DNA of 21,648 nt from a virus, in IMG/VR virus record IMGVR_UViG_3300021197_000511, positions 1 through 21,648 of that record, one strand, 5' to 3'. A program made the position numbers and the translations under genes. Positions within the stretch are counted from its first letter, which is position 1. Each line of letters begins with the position of its first letter. This document shows positions 7,003-15,739 of the stretch, one piece after another. Under the pieces are notes generated by a model, which saw only the letters and a list, made by a program, of their open reading frames with translations, had not been told where the DNA came from and made no database searches.

Positions 7003-7637
7003 GCCGTGGCTTTCCCTCTAATGTCCTGACTGCTCTGGCATCTCAACACGTTGCACTGGTCACATTTGCCGAGTTGCAGTTTCCATCTGGTACGGTGTAC
7101 CTGCACAACTCCATCGGTACTTATACATGGGGTGGGCAGGACTGGCTGGGTGTGGGTGATCTAGGGGAAATCAGCCAGATCGAAGAAGGCGCGGACGTTA
7201 GCCCTTACAAGATAACGCTCTCGCTCTCTGGGTTAGACGCGACCATCTCAGGTGCCGCGCTGACCGAAGACTACTACATGCACCCTGTGAAGGTTTATCT
7301 GGGTGTATTGGACGCAGATGATGCGTTGCTCGCTGATCCCACTATCGTCTTTGAGGGCGCGATGGATCAGATGAATGTCTCCGTGGGCGCGAGTGGTGGG
7401 GATGTTATTTCTCTGACGGCGGAGTCAGAGCTTGCTCGGTTCGACAGGGCATCGAATCTCAAATACACGGACACGCAATTGCAAAGTGACTTCTCAGGTG
7501 ATGTTGCGTTTGAGTTCATGGCTGACATTGAAGGCGCAAAGATTCGGTGGGGCGATGCAACGTCAGATGCAGTTGCCGGTGGCGCCAGTCGAGCTAATCC
7601 AAGGGATGACCTTTACATCGGAGACGAGATAGCGTGA
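6999..7637 (+). CDS. Tail tip/hub protein, DUF2163 (BR0599)-like
   Basis: It encodes 212 residues. The N-terminus SRGFPSNVLTALASQHVAL followed by a VTFAELQFPSGTVYLHNS segment is the hallmark of DUF2163/BR0599-type phage proteins, as is the later TWGGQDWLGVGDLGEIS. These correspond to the hub protein gp13 in gene transfer agents and lie between distal tail and NlpC/P60-type genes, as here. The C-terminal part (FSGDVAFEFMADIEGAKIRWG) matches the end of the shorter phage versions. It overlaps the upstream gene by four bases and shares one base with the preferred start of the downstream gene. Confidence 0.75.
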   Translation: MSRGFPSNVLTALASQHVALVTFAELQFPSGTVYLHNSIGTYTWGGQDWLGVGDLGEISQIEEGADVSPYKITLSLSGLDATISGAALTEDYYMHPVKVYLGVLDADDALLADPTIVFEGAMDQMNVSVGASGGDVISLTAESELARFDRASNLKYTDTQLQSDFSGDVAFEFMADIEGAKIRWGDATSDAVAGGASRANPRDDLYIGDEIA

Positions 7638-8005
7638 TGAGAGTCCATTCCGCACTGAATAAGTGGCAGCGCCGTCAGTTCAATTATGGCGATGCAGACT
7701 GCTGCCAGTTCACAGCCTTTGTGGTTAAAGAACTGACTGGCAGGGATTATTCCTCTCAGTTTGAGTACACCAGTGAGGCTGAGGCGGAGCTTATCGTCGG
7801 ACGTAAGGGAGAGTTGGTGGACTTTATTGCCAGCGTGTTAGGTAAGGCGAGTTCTGAATTGAAAGACGGTGATCCTTGTGTGGTAGACATTCCGATAGCC
7901 GGTCAGGTTTGCGGCATCAAGCTGTCCGATAAGATTGTGTGCTTGACGGAAAAGGGGATGGTGCGGATACCAGACCGCTATTTATTAGCCGGATGGAGCG
8001 CCTAA
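7637..8005 (+). CDS. NlpC/P60-like tail tip protein, DUF6950-like
   Basis: It encodes 122 residues from ATG 7637; GTG 7634 adds one residue. FNYGDADCCQFTAF at residues 15-28 carries the Asp-Cys pair that provides the nucleophile in NlpC/P60 peptidases (Cys22), and the position before the large tip gene is where lambda gpK or GTA gp14 is encoded. The active members cut peptidoglycan during DNA entry. However, the only His is residue 4. The region where the catalytic His would be expected (about 80-105) reads DPCVVDIPIAGQVCGIKL without His, so catalysis is doubtful. It may be a structural, inactive relative. Confidence 0.65.
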   Translation: MRVHSALNKWQRRQFNYGDADCCQFTAFVVKELTGRDYSSQFEYTSEAEAELIVGRKGELVDFIASVLGKASSELKDGDPCVVDIPIAGQVCGIKLSDKIVCLTEKGMVRIPDRYLLAGWSA

Positions 8006-11000
8006 ATGCCACAGGTTGTTGCAGGATTAAAAATAATTGGCGCAGCGGTAGCCACTGCAGTTGGTGCGGCAGGCGCGACGGGTACTGCTCTTGCAATAGC
8101 CTCCTCTAGTGCGGCTTTGGTAGCTCTCGGTGCCGCAACTGTTGTGGCGGCGGGTGTTGCGTTAAATGCAGCAATGAAGGGCTTGATGCCCGACATCTCC
8201 ATACCTCAGGTAGACACAGATCGGTCACGACAGCAGACCGTCCGAGGAACGATTGAGCCACAGAAGGTCGTCTATGGTGAGGCGCTAGTCTCTGGCCCGA
8301 TATTCTTCGTCGGTGTTGCAGGCACAGATAACAATACTCTCTATCACGCCATCGCCCTGACTGGGCATGAGGTCGATGACATCACGGATATTTACTTCGA
8401 CAATGAGGTGATAACCGATGCACAGATCAATCAATCGGCACAGGTAACAGCGGGAGAGTTTGGGCCTACATCAGAAGCGCCCTCAGAATATATCTGCCTG
8501 ATTGAGCGCAAGACCGGTTCAAGCACTCAAACATCTAGCTCACTACTCACTCCCACGTTTAACGACTGGACGTCATCCCATAGGGCGAGGGGTATCTCTT
8601 ATGTGGTCACGCAATGGAAGCTGACCGACTCATCCCAAGAGGTGTGGGACAGACTCAAGCCAAACAACATCAAGGCGCTCGTTAAGGGTAAAAAGGACAT
8701 CTATGACCCACGGCTAGACGTTGCAGCGGGGAATACGGCAGGTGACAACCCTACCTTGGGGGTCTATCAGCAATGGACGGATAACCCCGCTCTGTGTGTT
8801 GCCAACTATTTAACAGACACCAGATTCGGGTTGAGCATCCCTACAAGTAAGATTGATTGGGCGGCAGTGGTGACGGCGGCAGATGCTTGTGACGTGACAG
8901 TCACGGTTCCAAACAGTGGAACAGAAAAGCGATTCACCGCCAACGGTGTGCTGTTCGCTGGTGACGCACACAGGACGAATATCAACAAGCTGCTGTCTGC
9001 GATGAACGGCAGCTTAGTATATTCGAATGGTATATACACGATTCGGGCGGGAATCTATGAAGCCCCCACAGAGAGCCTTGATGAAGACGACCTTGCAGGA
9101 GCGGTCACGGTTAAGACATCGGTGGAGCGCGGTGATCGTTTTAACACAGTGCGCCCGATATTTATTGACCCCTCCCAAAGACACAAAAGCGTCGAGGCTC
9201 CAGAGGTACAGCTTACAACGGCAGTTAACCGAGATAATGGAGAGGTTTTAACAAGGGACATACAGCTACCGTTTACAAACAGTAGCTTCATGGCCCAGAG
9301 AATCGCTCACAAGCAGATTCAGCTATCCGACCAGCAGAAGGTCATCACCTTCCCGGCTAACCTTACAGGGCTTCGTGTGGACGTTGGAGATAGGGTTCAA
9401 GTCACCATCGAGGAACTGAACTATAGCAACAAGGTGTTCCGTTGCGCTGGGTGGTCATTCTCAGACACTCAAGACGGTGTGGTAAACCTCACTCTCTTAG
9501 AAGATGACTCCGGTTCGTATGCAGACCCCACGGCGGGAGAGTACAGCACCATCTCGGCATCGGGTGTCATCACTCAGGGGTTTCGTGGAGTACCTGATCC
9601 ACAGAATCTATCGGCGACGGCTGGACTCAAGCACATTGAGTTGAACTGGACGAATCCCAGCAACCCCAAGCTGTTTGAGATTATAGCTATCTACGCATCG
9701 GCAGACTCGTCTTGGTCGAATGCACAGCTAATCGGTGAGACCAGAGGCACTCAGTTTTTCCACGATGGTGCGAACCCGATAGACCCTGTTGCGGTCGGTA
9801 ATACACGTTACTACTGGGTGAGGGCGTTAGCTTACGCAGGCGATAAGAACAGCAGCAGTCCCTTTGTCGTATCAGACCGAAACCCAGACTCCGACACGTC
9901 GAACATCGTCCAGACCGTTGGGCCTAACAATCCTGACTACTCAGACATCGTTGACGATACGCCAGCGCAAGAAGCACCCAGTAATCTCACGCTAACAGAG
10001 ACAACGGTTCTAGGTAATGATGGCGCTGTTCTACCTGCTGTCCGTGTTTCGTGGACTGCGCCGACTGCGAATACATACGTCAACGCTTACGAAGTGGAGT
10101 TCAAACGAACATCTGCCAGTCAGATTGACTATGGGCAGATCACAGACTCTTACACTGCGACGATTGACTACGGCTCTGTCGCAGACGCTACTACTCTCGA
10201 ACTGAACTACGGTGGCGTGAATGAGGCGGTCACTGATCCGGGCGCTGAGTTCTCATCTGTTCTGGTATACGGAACCAGCACGACAATCGCAGGCCAGAAA
10301 GAGCTAGAAGAGCATACCTTCAGGGTGAGGGCGGTCACAGTAACCGGCAGAACATCTGGCTTCATCACTGCGTCGATTGTTTTGCAGGGCGACCAGACTG
10401 CGCCAGCTATCCCCGGCAGCATTGTGGCGACTGGTGGCATCCAGCAGATAAAACTCGACTACGAACTGCCGTCCGATTCTGACTTGGCCTACATTGAGAT
10501 CTTTGAGAATACGGTTGACAACCTTGCCACTTCAAGTCTGATTGTTCGCACCAAGTCGGATCAGCATACAGTGACAGGGCTGGGCAATAACGTCACTCGC
10601 TACTACTTTCTGAGAAGTGCTGACCGCTCTGGCAACCTCTCTGGTTTTAGTGCGTCTTTCAGTGCTACAACTCAGAAGGTGGTGCTCGATGACCTAGCTC
10701 AATCAGTGCTAGACCAGTTCTCCGCAGGTGATGCGTTTGGTATTGAGCCTGTTAGTACGCTCTCAGGCGTTACAGGGGCGCATGTGGGGCAGATTAAGTT
10801 CCTGACTACCACAAGCACCCTGCACGTTTGGAACGGCTCTGCGTGGACTACAGACCTGTTCACAGCGTCATCTGTTGACCCGGGTTCTATCACTGCCGCC
10901 TCGTTTGCTAGTGGTGTGGAGCCAATCTCTGCGGTAACAAGCCTGCCCTCTCCCACTGGGTACACAGGGCCGAGCATTGTCTTTTTGACGAGTGATAAGA

Positions 11001-12145
11001 AGCTCTACCGCTACAACTCATCGGTGCCTGAGTTTACGACCTTAGTGAACACGACCGACCTGTCTGGCACATTGGGCGAGAACCTATTTAGCGACACGGT
11101 TCGACCAATCGAGAGGGTGGGTACTTTACCGACTAGCAACCTGACCACTGGGCGAGTGGTTATGTTGACCACCGACAACAAGCTCTACAGGTACAGTGGA
11201 ACGTCGTGGACTTCTGCCATCTCAGCATCAGACCTTGATGACCAAGTGAACCTTGCCACGCAGGTATTCGGGCAAGTACAAGCAGCAAGCCTCACGGCGG
11301 GTCAGATCTCGACAGCATCCATTCAGAGCGGAGCCGTGGTCGCAGATTCCATCTCAAGCGGGGCGATCAGTGCAGTTAAGCTGGCGGCGGATTCCGTGAC
11401 TGCAAATGCCATCGCAGCTAACGCGGTGACGGCATCAGAGATAGCGGCGAACACGATAACGTCAACCCAACTGGATACGTCCCAGATATTCGCCGACTCT
11501 GCTGTCATTGGTGCGATTCAGAGTTCATCCATCACCACGGCTGCGGTAGTCGCTGCGATTGGTAGCTTTGAGTTTATTCAGTCACAGAACATACAATCGA
11601 ATGCGATTACGGCAGGTAAATTAGCCGCGTCGAATGTAGTTACTAACTCAGCGCAGATCAGTGATGGCATAATCACAAACGCCAAGATCGGCAGCGTAAT
11701 TCAATCTAGCAACTATTCCGCTGGGTCTGCTGGCTGGATAATTAACAAAGACGGCAGCGCAGAATTTAACGGCGTGGTTGTAAGCCGTGACTTGATTGTG
11801 GCTACTGGAAGCCAAACGCTATCTGACAGAAGCGGCCTGTTTAATAATGACATAACCACCCTAGAAACTATCTATATAGAGGGAGTGTACCCCGCTGGGT
11901 TTGCAGCATGGGGCGGGTCAAACTCAACCTTATTATGCAACGTCGAAATGAGTGGGAGCTTTTCCACCTTTGTCGGCTCTGAAAGCACAGCGATGCTTGG
12001 GCCGGTGGCAACGATTCTACCTTTAACTAAATTCCAAGGTACGCAAGGCTTCACATTAAAAATTGAGATGGTTGGTAGGCGCATTTCTGGATGGGGGTCG
12101 CCGAGCAATTTAACCCTCAACTGGAAGATTTATAAGGTGACATGA
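8006..12145 (+). CDS. Central tail tip/fibre protein, gpJ/megatron-like
   Basis: It encodes 1379 residues, the largest gene in the window. Residues 8-57 are hydrophobic and Ala/Gly-rich. Residues about 70-500 form the hub-like region, including VRGTIEPQKVVYGE and a later ITFPANLTGLRVDVGD, which match gpJ-like tip proteins. Three fibronectin type III-like modules begin near residues 529, 656 and 796. Three copies of a roughly 60-residue module begin near 913, 971 and 1033 (core LTTDNKLYRYSG-like). Residues about 1094-1190 are Ala/Ser/Ile short repeats (AGQISTASIQSGAV and similar), probably beta-helical. A unique C-terminal domain of about 130 residues follows and is the likely receptor-contacting end. 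The next gene overlaps its stop. Confidence 0.88.
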   Translation: MPQVVAGLKIIGAAVATAVGAAGATGTALAIASSSAALVALGAATVVAAGVALNAAMKGLMPDISIPQVDTDRSRQQTVRGTIEPQKVVYGEALVSGPIFFVGVAGTDNNTLYHAIALTGHEVDDITDIYFDNEVITDAQINQSAQVTAGEFGPTSEAPSEYICLIERKTGSSTQTSSSLLTPTFNDWTSSHRARGISYVVTQWKLTDSSQEVWDRLKPNNIKALVKGKKDIYDPRLDVAAGNTAGDNPTLGVYQQWTDNPALCVANYLTDTRFGLSIPTSKIDWAAVVTAADACDVTVTVPNSGTEKRFTANGVLFAGDAHRTNINKLLSAMNGSLVYSNGIYTIRAGIYEAPTESLDEDDLAGAVTVKTSVERGDRFNTVRPIFIDPSQRHKSVEAPEVQLTTAVNRDNGEVLTRDIQLPFTNSSFMAQRIAHKQIQLSDQQKVITFPANLTGLRVDVGDRVQVTIEELNYSNKVFRCAGWSFSDTQDGVVNLTLLEDDSGSYADPTAGEYSTISASGVITQGFRGVPDPQNLSATAGLKHIELNWTNPSNPKLFEIIAIYASADSSWSNAQLIGETRGTQFFHDGANPIDPVAVGNTRYYWVRALAYAGDKNSSSPFVVSDRNPDSDTSNIVQTVGPNNPDYSDIVDDTPAQEAPSNLTLTETTVLGNDGAVLPAVRVSWTAPTANTYVNAYEVEFKRTSASQIDYGQITDSYTATIDYGSVADATTLELNYGGVNEAVTDPGAEFSSVLVYGTSTTIAGQKELEEHTFRVRAVTVTGRTSGFITASIVLQGDQTAPAIPGSIVATGGIQQIKLDYELPSDSDLAYIEIFENTVDNLATSSLIVRTKSDQHTVTGLGNNVTRYYFLRSADRSGNLSGFSASFSATTQKVVLDDLAQSVLDQFSAGDAFGIEPVSTLSGVTGAHVGQIKFLTTTSTLHVWNGSAWTTDLFTASSVDPGSITAASFASGVEPISAVTSLPSPTGYTGPSIVFLTSDKKLYRYNSSVPEFTTLVNTTDLSGTLGENLFSDTVRPIERVGTLPTSNLTTGRVVMLTTDNKLYRYSGTSWTSAISASDLDDQVNLATQVFGQVQAASLTAGQISTASIQSGAVVADSISSGAISAVKLAADSVTANAIAANAVTASEIAANTITSTQLDTSQIFADSAVIGAIQSSSITTAAVVAAIGSFEFIQSQNIQSNAITAGKLAASNVVTNSAQISDGIITNAKIGSVIQSSNYSAGSAGWIINKDGSAEFNGVVVSRDLIVATGSQTLSDRSGLFNNDITTLETIYIEGVYPAGFAAWGGSNSTLLCNVEMSGSFSTFVGSESTAMLGPVATILPLTKFQGTQGFTLKIEMVGRRISGWGSPSNLTLNWKIYKVT

Positions 12146-12300
12146 TGACGCTATTCGACGGTTATGAGAACGAATCCGGCATATTTTTGCATTACAAGCA
12201 AATTGATGGTGAACAAGCGATAATAGACATAAAAACCTATGCGCCTGATGATCCTCAATTCGCTTGGGCATTAGAGCAACTTAGAAATTTAGAGGGCTGA
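12142..12300 (+). CDS. Small protein between tip and fibre genes
   Basis: It encodes 52 residues from ATG 12142, or 51 from ATG 12145. AAGGTG at 12134-12139 supports either start, and both overlap the end of the tip gene. The product begins MMTLFDGYENESG, contains a short beta-like middle and ends with a helix (FAWALEQLRNLEG). The stop is followed after one base by the fibre start, so the gene fills the gap exactly. Function is unknown; a fibre-assembly helper is possible from position only. Confidence 0.65.
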   Translation: MMTLFDGYENESGIFLHYKQIDGEQAIIDIKTYAPDDPQFAWALEQLRNLEG

Positions 12301-12301
12301 A

Positions 12302-13792
12302 ATGGCTACACAATTACAGATTAGACGCGGAACTTCCACGCAAGTAGCCGCCTTCACAGGTGCCGAGGGCGAGATAGTCGTTAACACGACCAACGACTCA
12401 GTTCATGTCAATGACGGCTCCACAGCGGGTGGCTTCGAGCTTGCGCGAGCGGATCTCAACAACGTCTCAGACACTGACTTAAACGCTGCGCTCACGGGTA
12501 ACACTGTTAGCGCGTTGACTGTTACGACGCTGACCGCTGGAGCTTTCACATCGAACGGCATTGATGACAACGGCACATCCACAGCTATCACTATTGATAG
12601 TTCTGAGAATGTCTTGGTGGGCACTACAACCCATCGCAACTTTTCTGGTGACACGACAGAGATCACTGTAGGAACAACCGCTACAGGGGCAACTAAAGGT
12701 GGTGCTGTAACCTTTGGCAGTGGTTCTGGATTCTTGGGCTATCTTGCATTTCAAGAAAGCGAAGGAACTTTGGGCACGTTAACGTCTGTGCCGCTTGTGT
12801 TTAAGACCGGCAACACAGAACGCATGCGCCTGACCACAACGGGGTTGGGTGTTGGTACTACTTCTCTTACTCCAAACGCTACTTTAAGTGTAGCTCAAGG
12901 CGGAGTTCATGTAGACGGCGGAGCAAGTGGCGGTTCGTCACAAGTCATACTTTCAACAGGTGCTTCTTCTGGCTCTAATTTTGGACAAATTAGCAATACA
13001 GGAACACGCTGGGCTTTAGGGTACGGCGGGACTCAACAAACAGTAGGGACAGAAGTTTTAACGTGGAATAGTTCAAATAATGTCGGTATTGGCACCACTA
13101 GCCCCCAAGCAGCAAAGTTCTCAAGTACGGCGAGTGGCATCCTTGAACTAGCTAACACTAAGCCAGTTATAAATATCCATGAAACAGATGTTACAGATGC
13201 TGAATTCTTCATGGGCATGTCTGGCGGTAGCGCAGTTATAGGCACTACAGGCAACGGTCAGCTTATTTTTCAAACCGGCACTAGCTCTGCAAGCATCAGC
13301 GCACTCATTGACGCAAGTGGCAACTTGCTTGTGGGTGACACAAGTTCGTCATTTCCAACCAATGTTCGAGCCTTTAAGGTTTTTGAGGCAAGCATAGCAA
13401 TAAGCCATAACACCTCAAATACTTCTGGTGATTCATATGTGCGATTTGGTTATAGCACAAACACTATTGGATCAATTACGCAAAACGGAACTACGGCTGT
13501 TCTCTACAACACCTCCTCAGACCAACGCCTAAAATCTAGCATCGTAGACGCACCTTCTGCTTCTGACGACATTGACGCTATCCAAGTACGTTCATTTGAC
13601 TGGAAGGCTGACGGTTCACACCAGAAGTACGGCATGGTTGCTCAAGAGCTACAAAGCGTTGCACCGGAAGCAGTATCAACACCAGAAGACCCTAATGACA
13701 TGATGGGCGTGGACTACTCAAAGCTAGTCCCAATGCTTGTCAAAGAAATTCAATCACTACGCGCTCGCGTACAACAATTGGAGAATAACTAA
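12302..13792 (+). CDS. Tail fibre with S74 intramolecular chaperone
   Basis: It encodes 496 residues. The N-terminus (TQLQIRRGTSTQVAAF, then GEIVVNTTNDSVHVNDG) is a virion-attachment module common at the start of aquatic phage fibres. The middle is Gly/Ser/Thr-rich with repeated short strands (for example NNVGIGTTSP and LLVGDTSS), consistent with a trimeric beta-structured shaft. The C-terminus is a peptidase S74 domain: SDQRLK places the catalytic Ser at 406 and Lys at 411, followed by FDWKADGSHQKYGMVAQEL and a closing coiled coil (VKEIQSLRARVQQLENN). Such domains trimerise the fibre and then cut themselves off before the Ser, which would release the last 91 residues. Confidence 0.88.
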   Translation: MATQLQIRRGTSTQVAAFTGAEGEIVVNTTNDSVHVNDGSTAGGFELARADLNNVSDTDLNAALTGNTVSALTVTTLTAGAFTSNGIDDNGTSTAITIDSSENVLVGTTTHRNFSGDTTEITVGTTATGATKGGAVTFGSGSGFLGYLAFQESEGTLGTLTSVPLVFKTGNTERMRLTTTGLGVGTTSLTPNATLSVAQGGVHVDGGASGGSSQVILSTGASSGSNFGQISNTGTRWALGYGGTQQTVGTEVLTWNSSNNVGIGTTSPQAAKFSSTASGILELANTKPVINIHETDVTDAEFFMGMSGGSAVIGTTGNGQLIFQTGTSSASISALIDASGNLLVGDTSSSFPTNVRAFKVFEASIAISHNTSNTSGDSYVRFGYSTNTIGSITQNGTTAVLYNTSSDQRLKSSIVDAPSASDDIDAIQVRSFDWKADGSHQKYGMVAQELQSVAPEAVSTPEDPNDMMGVDYSKLVPMLVKEIQSLRARVQQLENN

Positions 13793-14127
13793 TGGCAGCA
13801 ACATTCACTTGGACGATCTCAACACTTGAACGCGACCTGATCGGCGACCTAGCAGGTGGCGTGATTGTGGCGCACTGGCGCGTCAACGCAGAGCAGGTAG
13901 AAGGCACTGGCGATGACGCTGTGACCTACAACGCTAGTTCATACGGGACTTGTGGTTTCACGCCTGATCCTGCCGCGTCAGACTATATCGCTTACGACGA
14001 TTTGACCGAAGCTGATGTGATTGGCTGGGCGCAGGCTGACGTTGACCAAGACGCTATCGAAGCGAGTCTGCAAGCCAACATCGACGCACAGATCACGCCA
14101 GCAACCGCCACAGGAACGCCTTGGTAA
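13792..14127 (+). CDS. Fibre-associated protein, DUF7936-like
   Basis: It encodes 111 residues and shares one base with the preceding stop (TAATG). It begins FTWTISTLERD, contains GGVIVAHWRVNAEQ and a YNASSYGTCGFTPDP segment, and ends TATGTPW. This combination of an aromatic N-terminal strand, AHWRV, a Y-x-A-S-Y-G turn, a helical D-L-T-E-A-D-V-I-G-W stretch and a terminal Trp resembles a phage family I recall as DUF7936, usually encoded beside fibre genes. Its function is unknown; a fibre-tip or assembly role is inferred from location. Confidence 0.6.
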   Translation: MAATFTWTISTLERDLIGDLAGGVIVAHWRVNAEQVEGTGDDAVTYNASSYGTCGFTPDPAASDYIAYDDLTEADVIGWAQADVDQDAIEASLQANIDAQITPATATGTPW

Positions 14128-14142
14128 ACTAGGGGGTGAGAG

Positions 14143-14346
14143 ATGGACAGAGCAGAGCAGGCACTTGAGAAGATAGCCAAGCACGAAGCTGAGTGTGCCC
14201 AACGCTGGGGTGAGGCATTGGTTGAACTTCGAGAACTTCGCAAGGTCACTGATGCCCACGCTGCGCGATGGGAACGTCTGGCTTGGCTGGTGGTTGCTTC
14301 TGCCGTGACTGCCGTTGTGTCCATTCTAATGAGCCACCTCCAGTGA
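14143..14346 (+). CDS. XhlA-like small membrane protein, possible holin component
   Basis: It encodes 67 residues. Residues 1-42 are a charged amphipathic helix, and residues about 46-64 (LAWLVVASAVTAVVSILM) form one transmembrane segment near the C-terminus. This layout, soluble coiled coil then one membrane span, matches haemolysin XhlA-type proteins of phage lysis cassettes. GGTGAGAG at 14135-14142 gives a ribosome binding site. It is placed after the fibre genes, a usual lysis position, but no endolysin is adjacent, so the holin role is only a suggestion. Confidence 0.55.
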   Translation: MDRAEQALEKIAKHEAECAQRWGEALVELRELRKVTDAHAARWERLAWLVVASAVTAVVSILMSHLQ

Positions 14347-14807
14347 TTCTGGAATCGGTGGCGGCGTGTAGTGCCGCGCTCAACGCCATCAATGCAGTAG
14401 TCTCAAAGGTGAACGAGACCGGCTCTGGCGTGCAACAACTGTATGGGATGTGCTCAGACTTCCTGCAAGCGCTAGATGACTTCGAGGCGAATAAGAAGGC
14501 ATCTACATTCACTCCCCTATCGTCTGGGGAGATGCTTAGACTAGCGCAGATAAGAAAGTCATTTGAGCGTCAGCAGAAGTCCATTGAAGACTGCCTCGCC
14601 ATGCTCGACCCGGAACTATTACAGTCGTGGAGAGAGATGCGAGCCACCCAAGAGCAGCAAAGAAAAGAGCACTTGGCTTATCTGGCGAGGAGGAAGAAAC
14701 AGCGCAAGATGCTGATGCAGCAAATAGCCGTTGGGACGCTCACTCTCATAACTGGGTCTATAATCGCAGTCGGGGCCATATTCATAATCATTGAAGTCTT
14801 CGCTTGA
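14343..14807 (+). CDS. Coiled-coil protein with C-terminal membrane segment
   Basis: It encodes 154 residues from GTG 14343, which overlaps the previous stop (GTGA). An earlier in-frame start at 14268 lies inside the upstream gene and is unlikely. Residues 1-110 are helical. A basic segment (YLARRKKQRKMLMQ) then precedes a long hydrophobic span (about residues 130-152) at the extreme C-terminus, so the protein is tail-anchored with the basic side probably cytoplasmic. Membrane proteins with an LLQSWREM-type helix before a basic patch are found near fibre or lysis genes of aquatic phages, to my recollection. Function is unknown; a spanin- or holin-related role is possible but unsupported. Confidence 0.6.
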   Translation: MILESVAACSAALNAINAVVSKVNETGSGVQQLYGMCSDFLQALDDFEANKKASTFTPLSSGEMLRLAQIRKSFERQQKSIEDCLAMLDPELLQSWREMRATQEQQRKEHLAYLARRKKQRKMLMQQIAVGTLTLITGSIIAVGAIFIIIEVFA

Positions 14808-14814
14808 GGCAAGC

Positions 14815-15528
14815 ATGTATCAATATCACTATCAGCGCCCGACTCCCCACCTATTGTTTGATATTGCTCAAGGCAAGATGTATGACAGCGAGGCGGTCAA
14901 CATCTTTGGCTTCAATAGGGTGGTGGGAACATCGTTTGAGACGCTCTGGAACGACGGGGGAGACTACGTTTTCCCAACCTCTGCTGTGACTATGGATCTC
15001 GTCTCAACGAGCACCAGCGACACTATGAGCGTCTTGGTGAAGGGTCTGGATGCGAACTATAACGAGATTAGTGAGACAGTCACGCTAACGGGTACGGTAG
15101 CAGTCACTACATCGGCGAGCTTTCTCAGAATAAACTCGGCGATCATTTTGTCGGGCAGTAATGCTGGCGACATCTCAATCAGCAACGGTGGCACGACATA
15201 CGGGTTTATCGGTACGAATCTAGGCACAACTCAAGCCTGTATTTACACTGTACCAGCGGGGCACTCTCTCTACCTGTTTCGCATTGACTTCAACAGCGCG
15301 ACCACCAACGGCAACAAGTACGTCACAGTTCGTAATAAATTAGCGACAGACACTGATCGTATCTTGCATGTAGCAGAGGCGACATTTGCAGTCAGTCAGG
15401 TATCATACGACCGTCAGGTTCCGTTCAAGATAGCGGAGAAAACTGACTTTCAGTTTCAAGCGAAATCGAGTAGTAGTACCAATGAAGTCGCTGTCTTTGT
15501 TGAAGCAGTACAAGTGAAAAACCAATAG
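14815..15528 (+). CDS. Putative virion structural protein (beta-rich)
   Basis: It encodes 237 residues from ATG 14815, chosen because TGAGG lies five bases upstream at 14805-14809; an earlier in-frame start at 14791 would be inside the upstream gene. The protein is strand-rich with Ser/Thr, including MDLVSTSTSDTMSVLVKGLD, an ISETVTLTGTVAVTTSASF stretch and YTVPAGHSLYLFRIDF. The ETVTL-TGT-VTT pattern resembles virion proteins of podo- and siphoviruses from seawater that decorate heads or tails. No catalytic motif is seen. It is the second-last gene of the late operon. The exact place in the particle cannot be told from the sequence. Confidence 0.6.
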   Translation: MYQYHYQRPTPHLLFDIAQGKMYDSEAVNIFGFNRVVGTSFETLWNDGGDYVFPTSAVTMDLVSTSTSDTMSVLVKGLDANYNEISETVTLTGTVAVTTSASFLRINSAIILSGSNAGDISISNGGTTYGFIGTNLGTTQACIYTVPAGHSLYLFRIDFNSATTNGNKYVTVRNKLATDTDRILHVAEATFAVSQVSYDRQVPFKIAEKTDFQFQAKSSSSTNEVAVFVEAVQVKNQ

Positions 15529-15537
15529 AGGTGAAGA

Positions 15538-15726
15538 ATGATAACGATTGATGGCAAGACTTACGAAGAAGAAGACCTAACACAAGCTGCAAAGATTAGA
15601 GCGAATCACATCGCAGACTTACAAGAAAGGAAAACTGAGTATCTTCTGTTGCTTCAAGACATCGAAGCCTCAATAGCTTCTCAGGCTCAAAGCATCAAAG
15701 AAGAGCTAGAGGGAGAGGGCGAATAG
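15538..15726 (+). CDS. Small acidic protein, DUF6447-like
   Basis: It encodes 62 residues. It starts ITIDGKTYEEEDLTQAAK and continues with one long acidic helix (ADLQERKTEYLLLLQDIEAS). An ITIDGK-x-Y strand pair followed by a coiled helix is the pattern of a phage family I recall as DUF6447. GAGGTGA six bases before the ATG is a strong ribosome binding site. It is the last gene of the rightward late operon, and its TAG stop contributes the first base of the parS-like palindrome. Function unknown. Confidence 0.6.
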   Translation: MITIDGKTYEEEDLTQAAKIRANHIADLQERKTEYLLLLQDIEASIASQAQSIKEELEGEGE

Positions 15727-15739
15727 TTCCACGTGGAAC
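15726..15739. promoter_or_regulatory. parS-like palindrome (ParB binding site candidate)
   Basis: GTTCCACGTGGAAC is a perfect 14-bp palindrome filling most of the 15-bp gap between two converging operons. With flanking A on each side it agrees with the 16-bp chromosomal parS form TGTTCCACGTGGAACA at 15 of 16 positions, and the inner 14 are identical. No parB gene is in the window, so it would have to bind a host ParB or one encoded elsewhere. As RNA it could form a 5-bp hairpin with a 4-nt loop but has no T run on either side, so it is a poor terminator. Confidence 0.6.
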
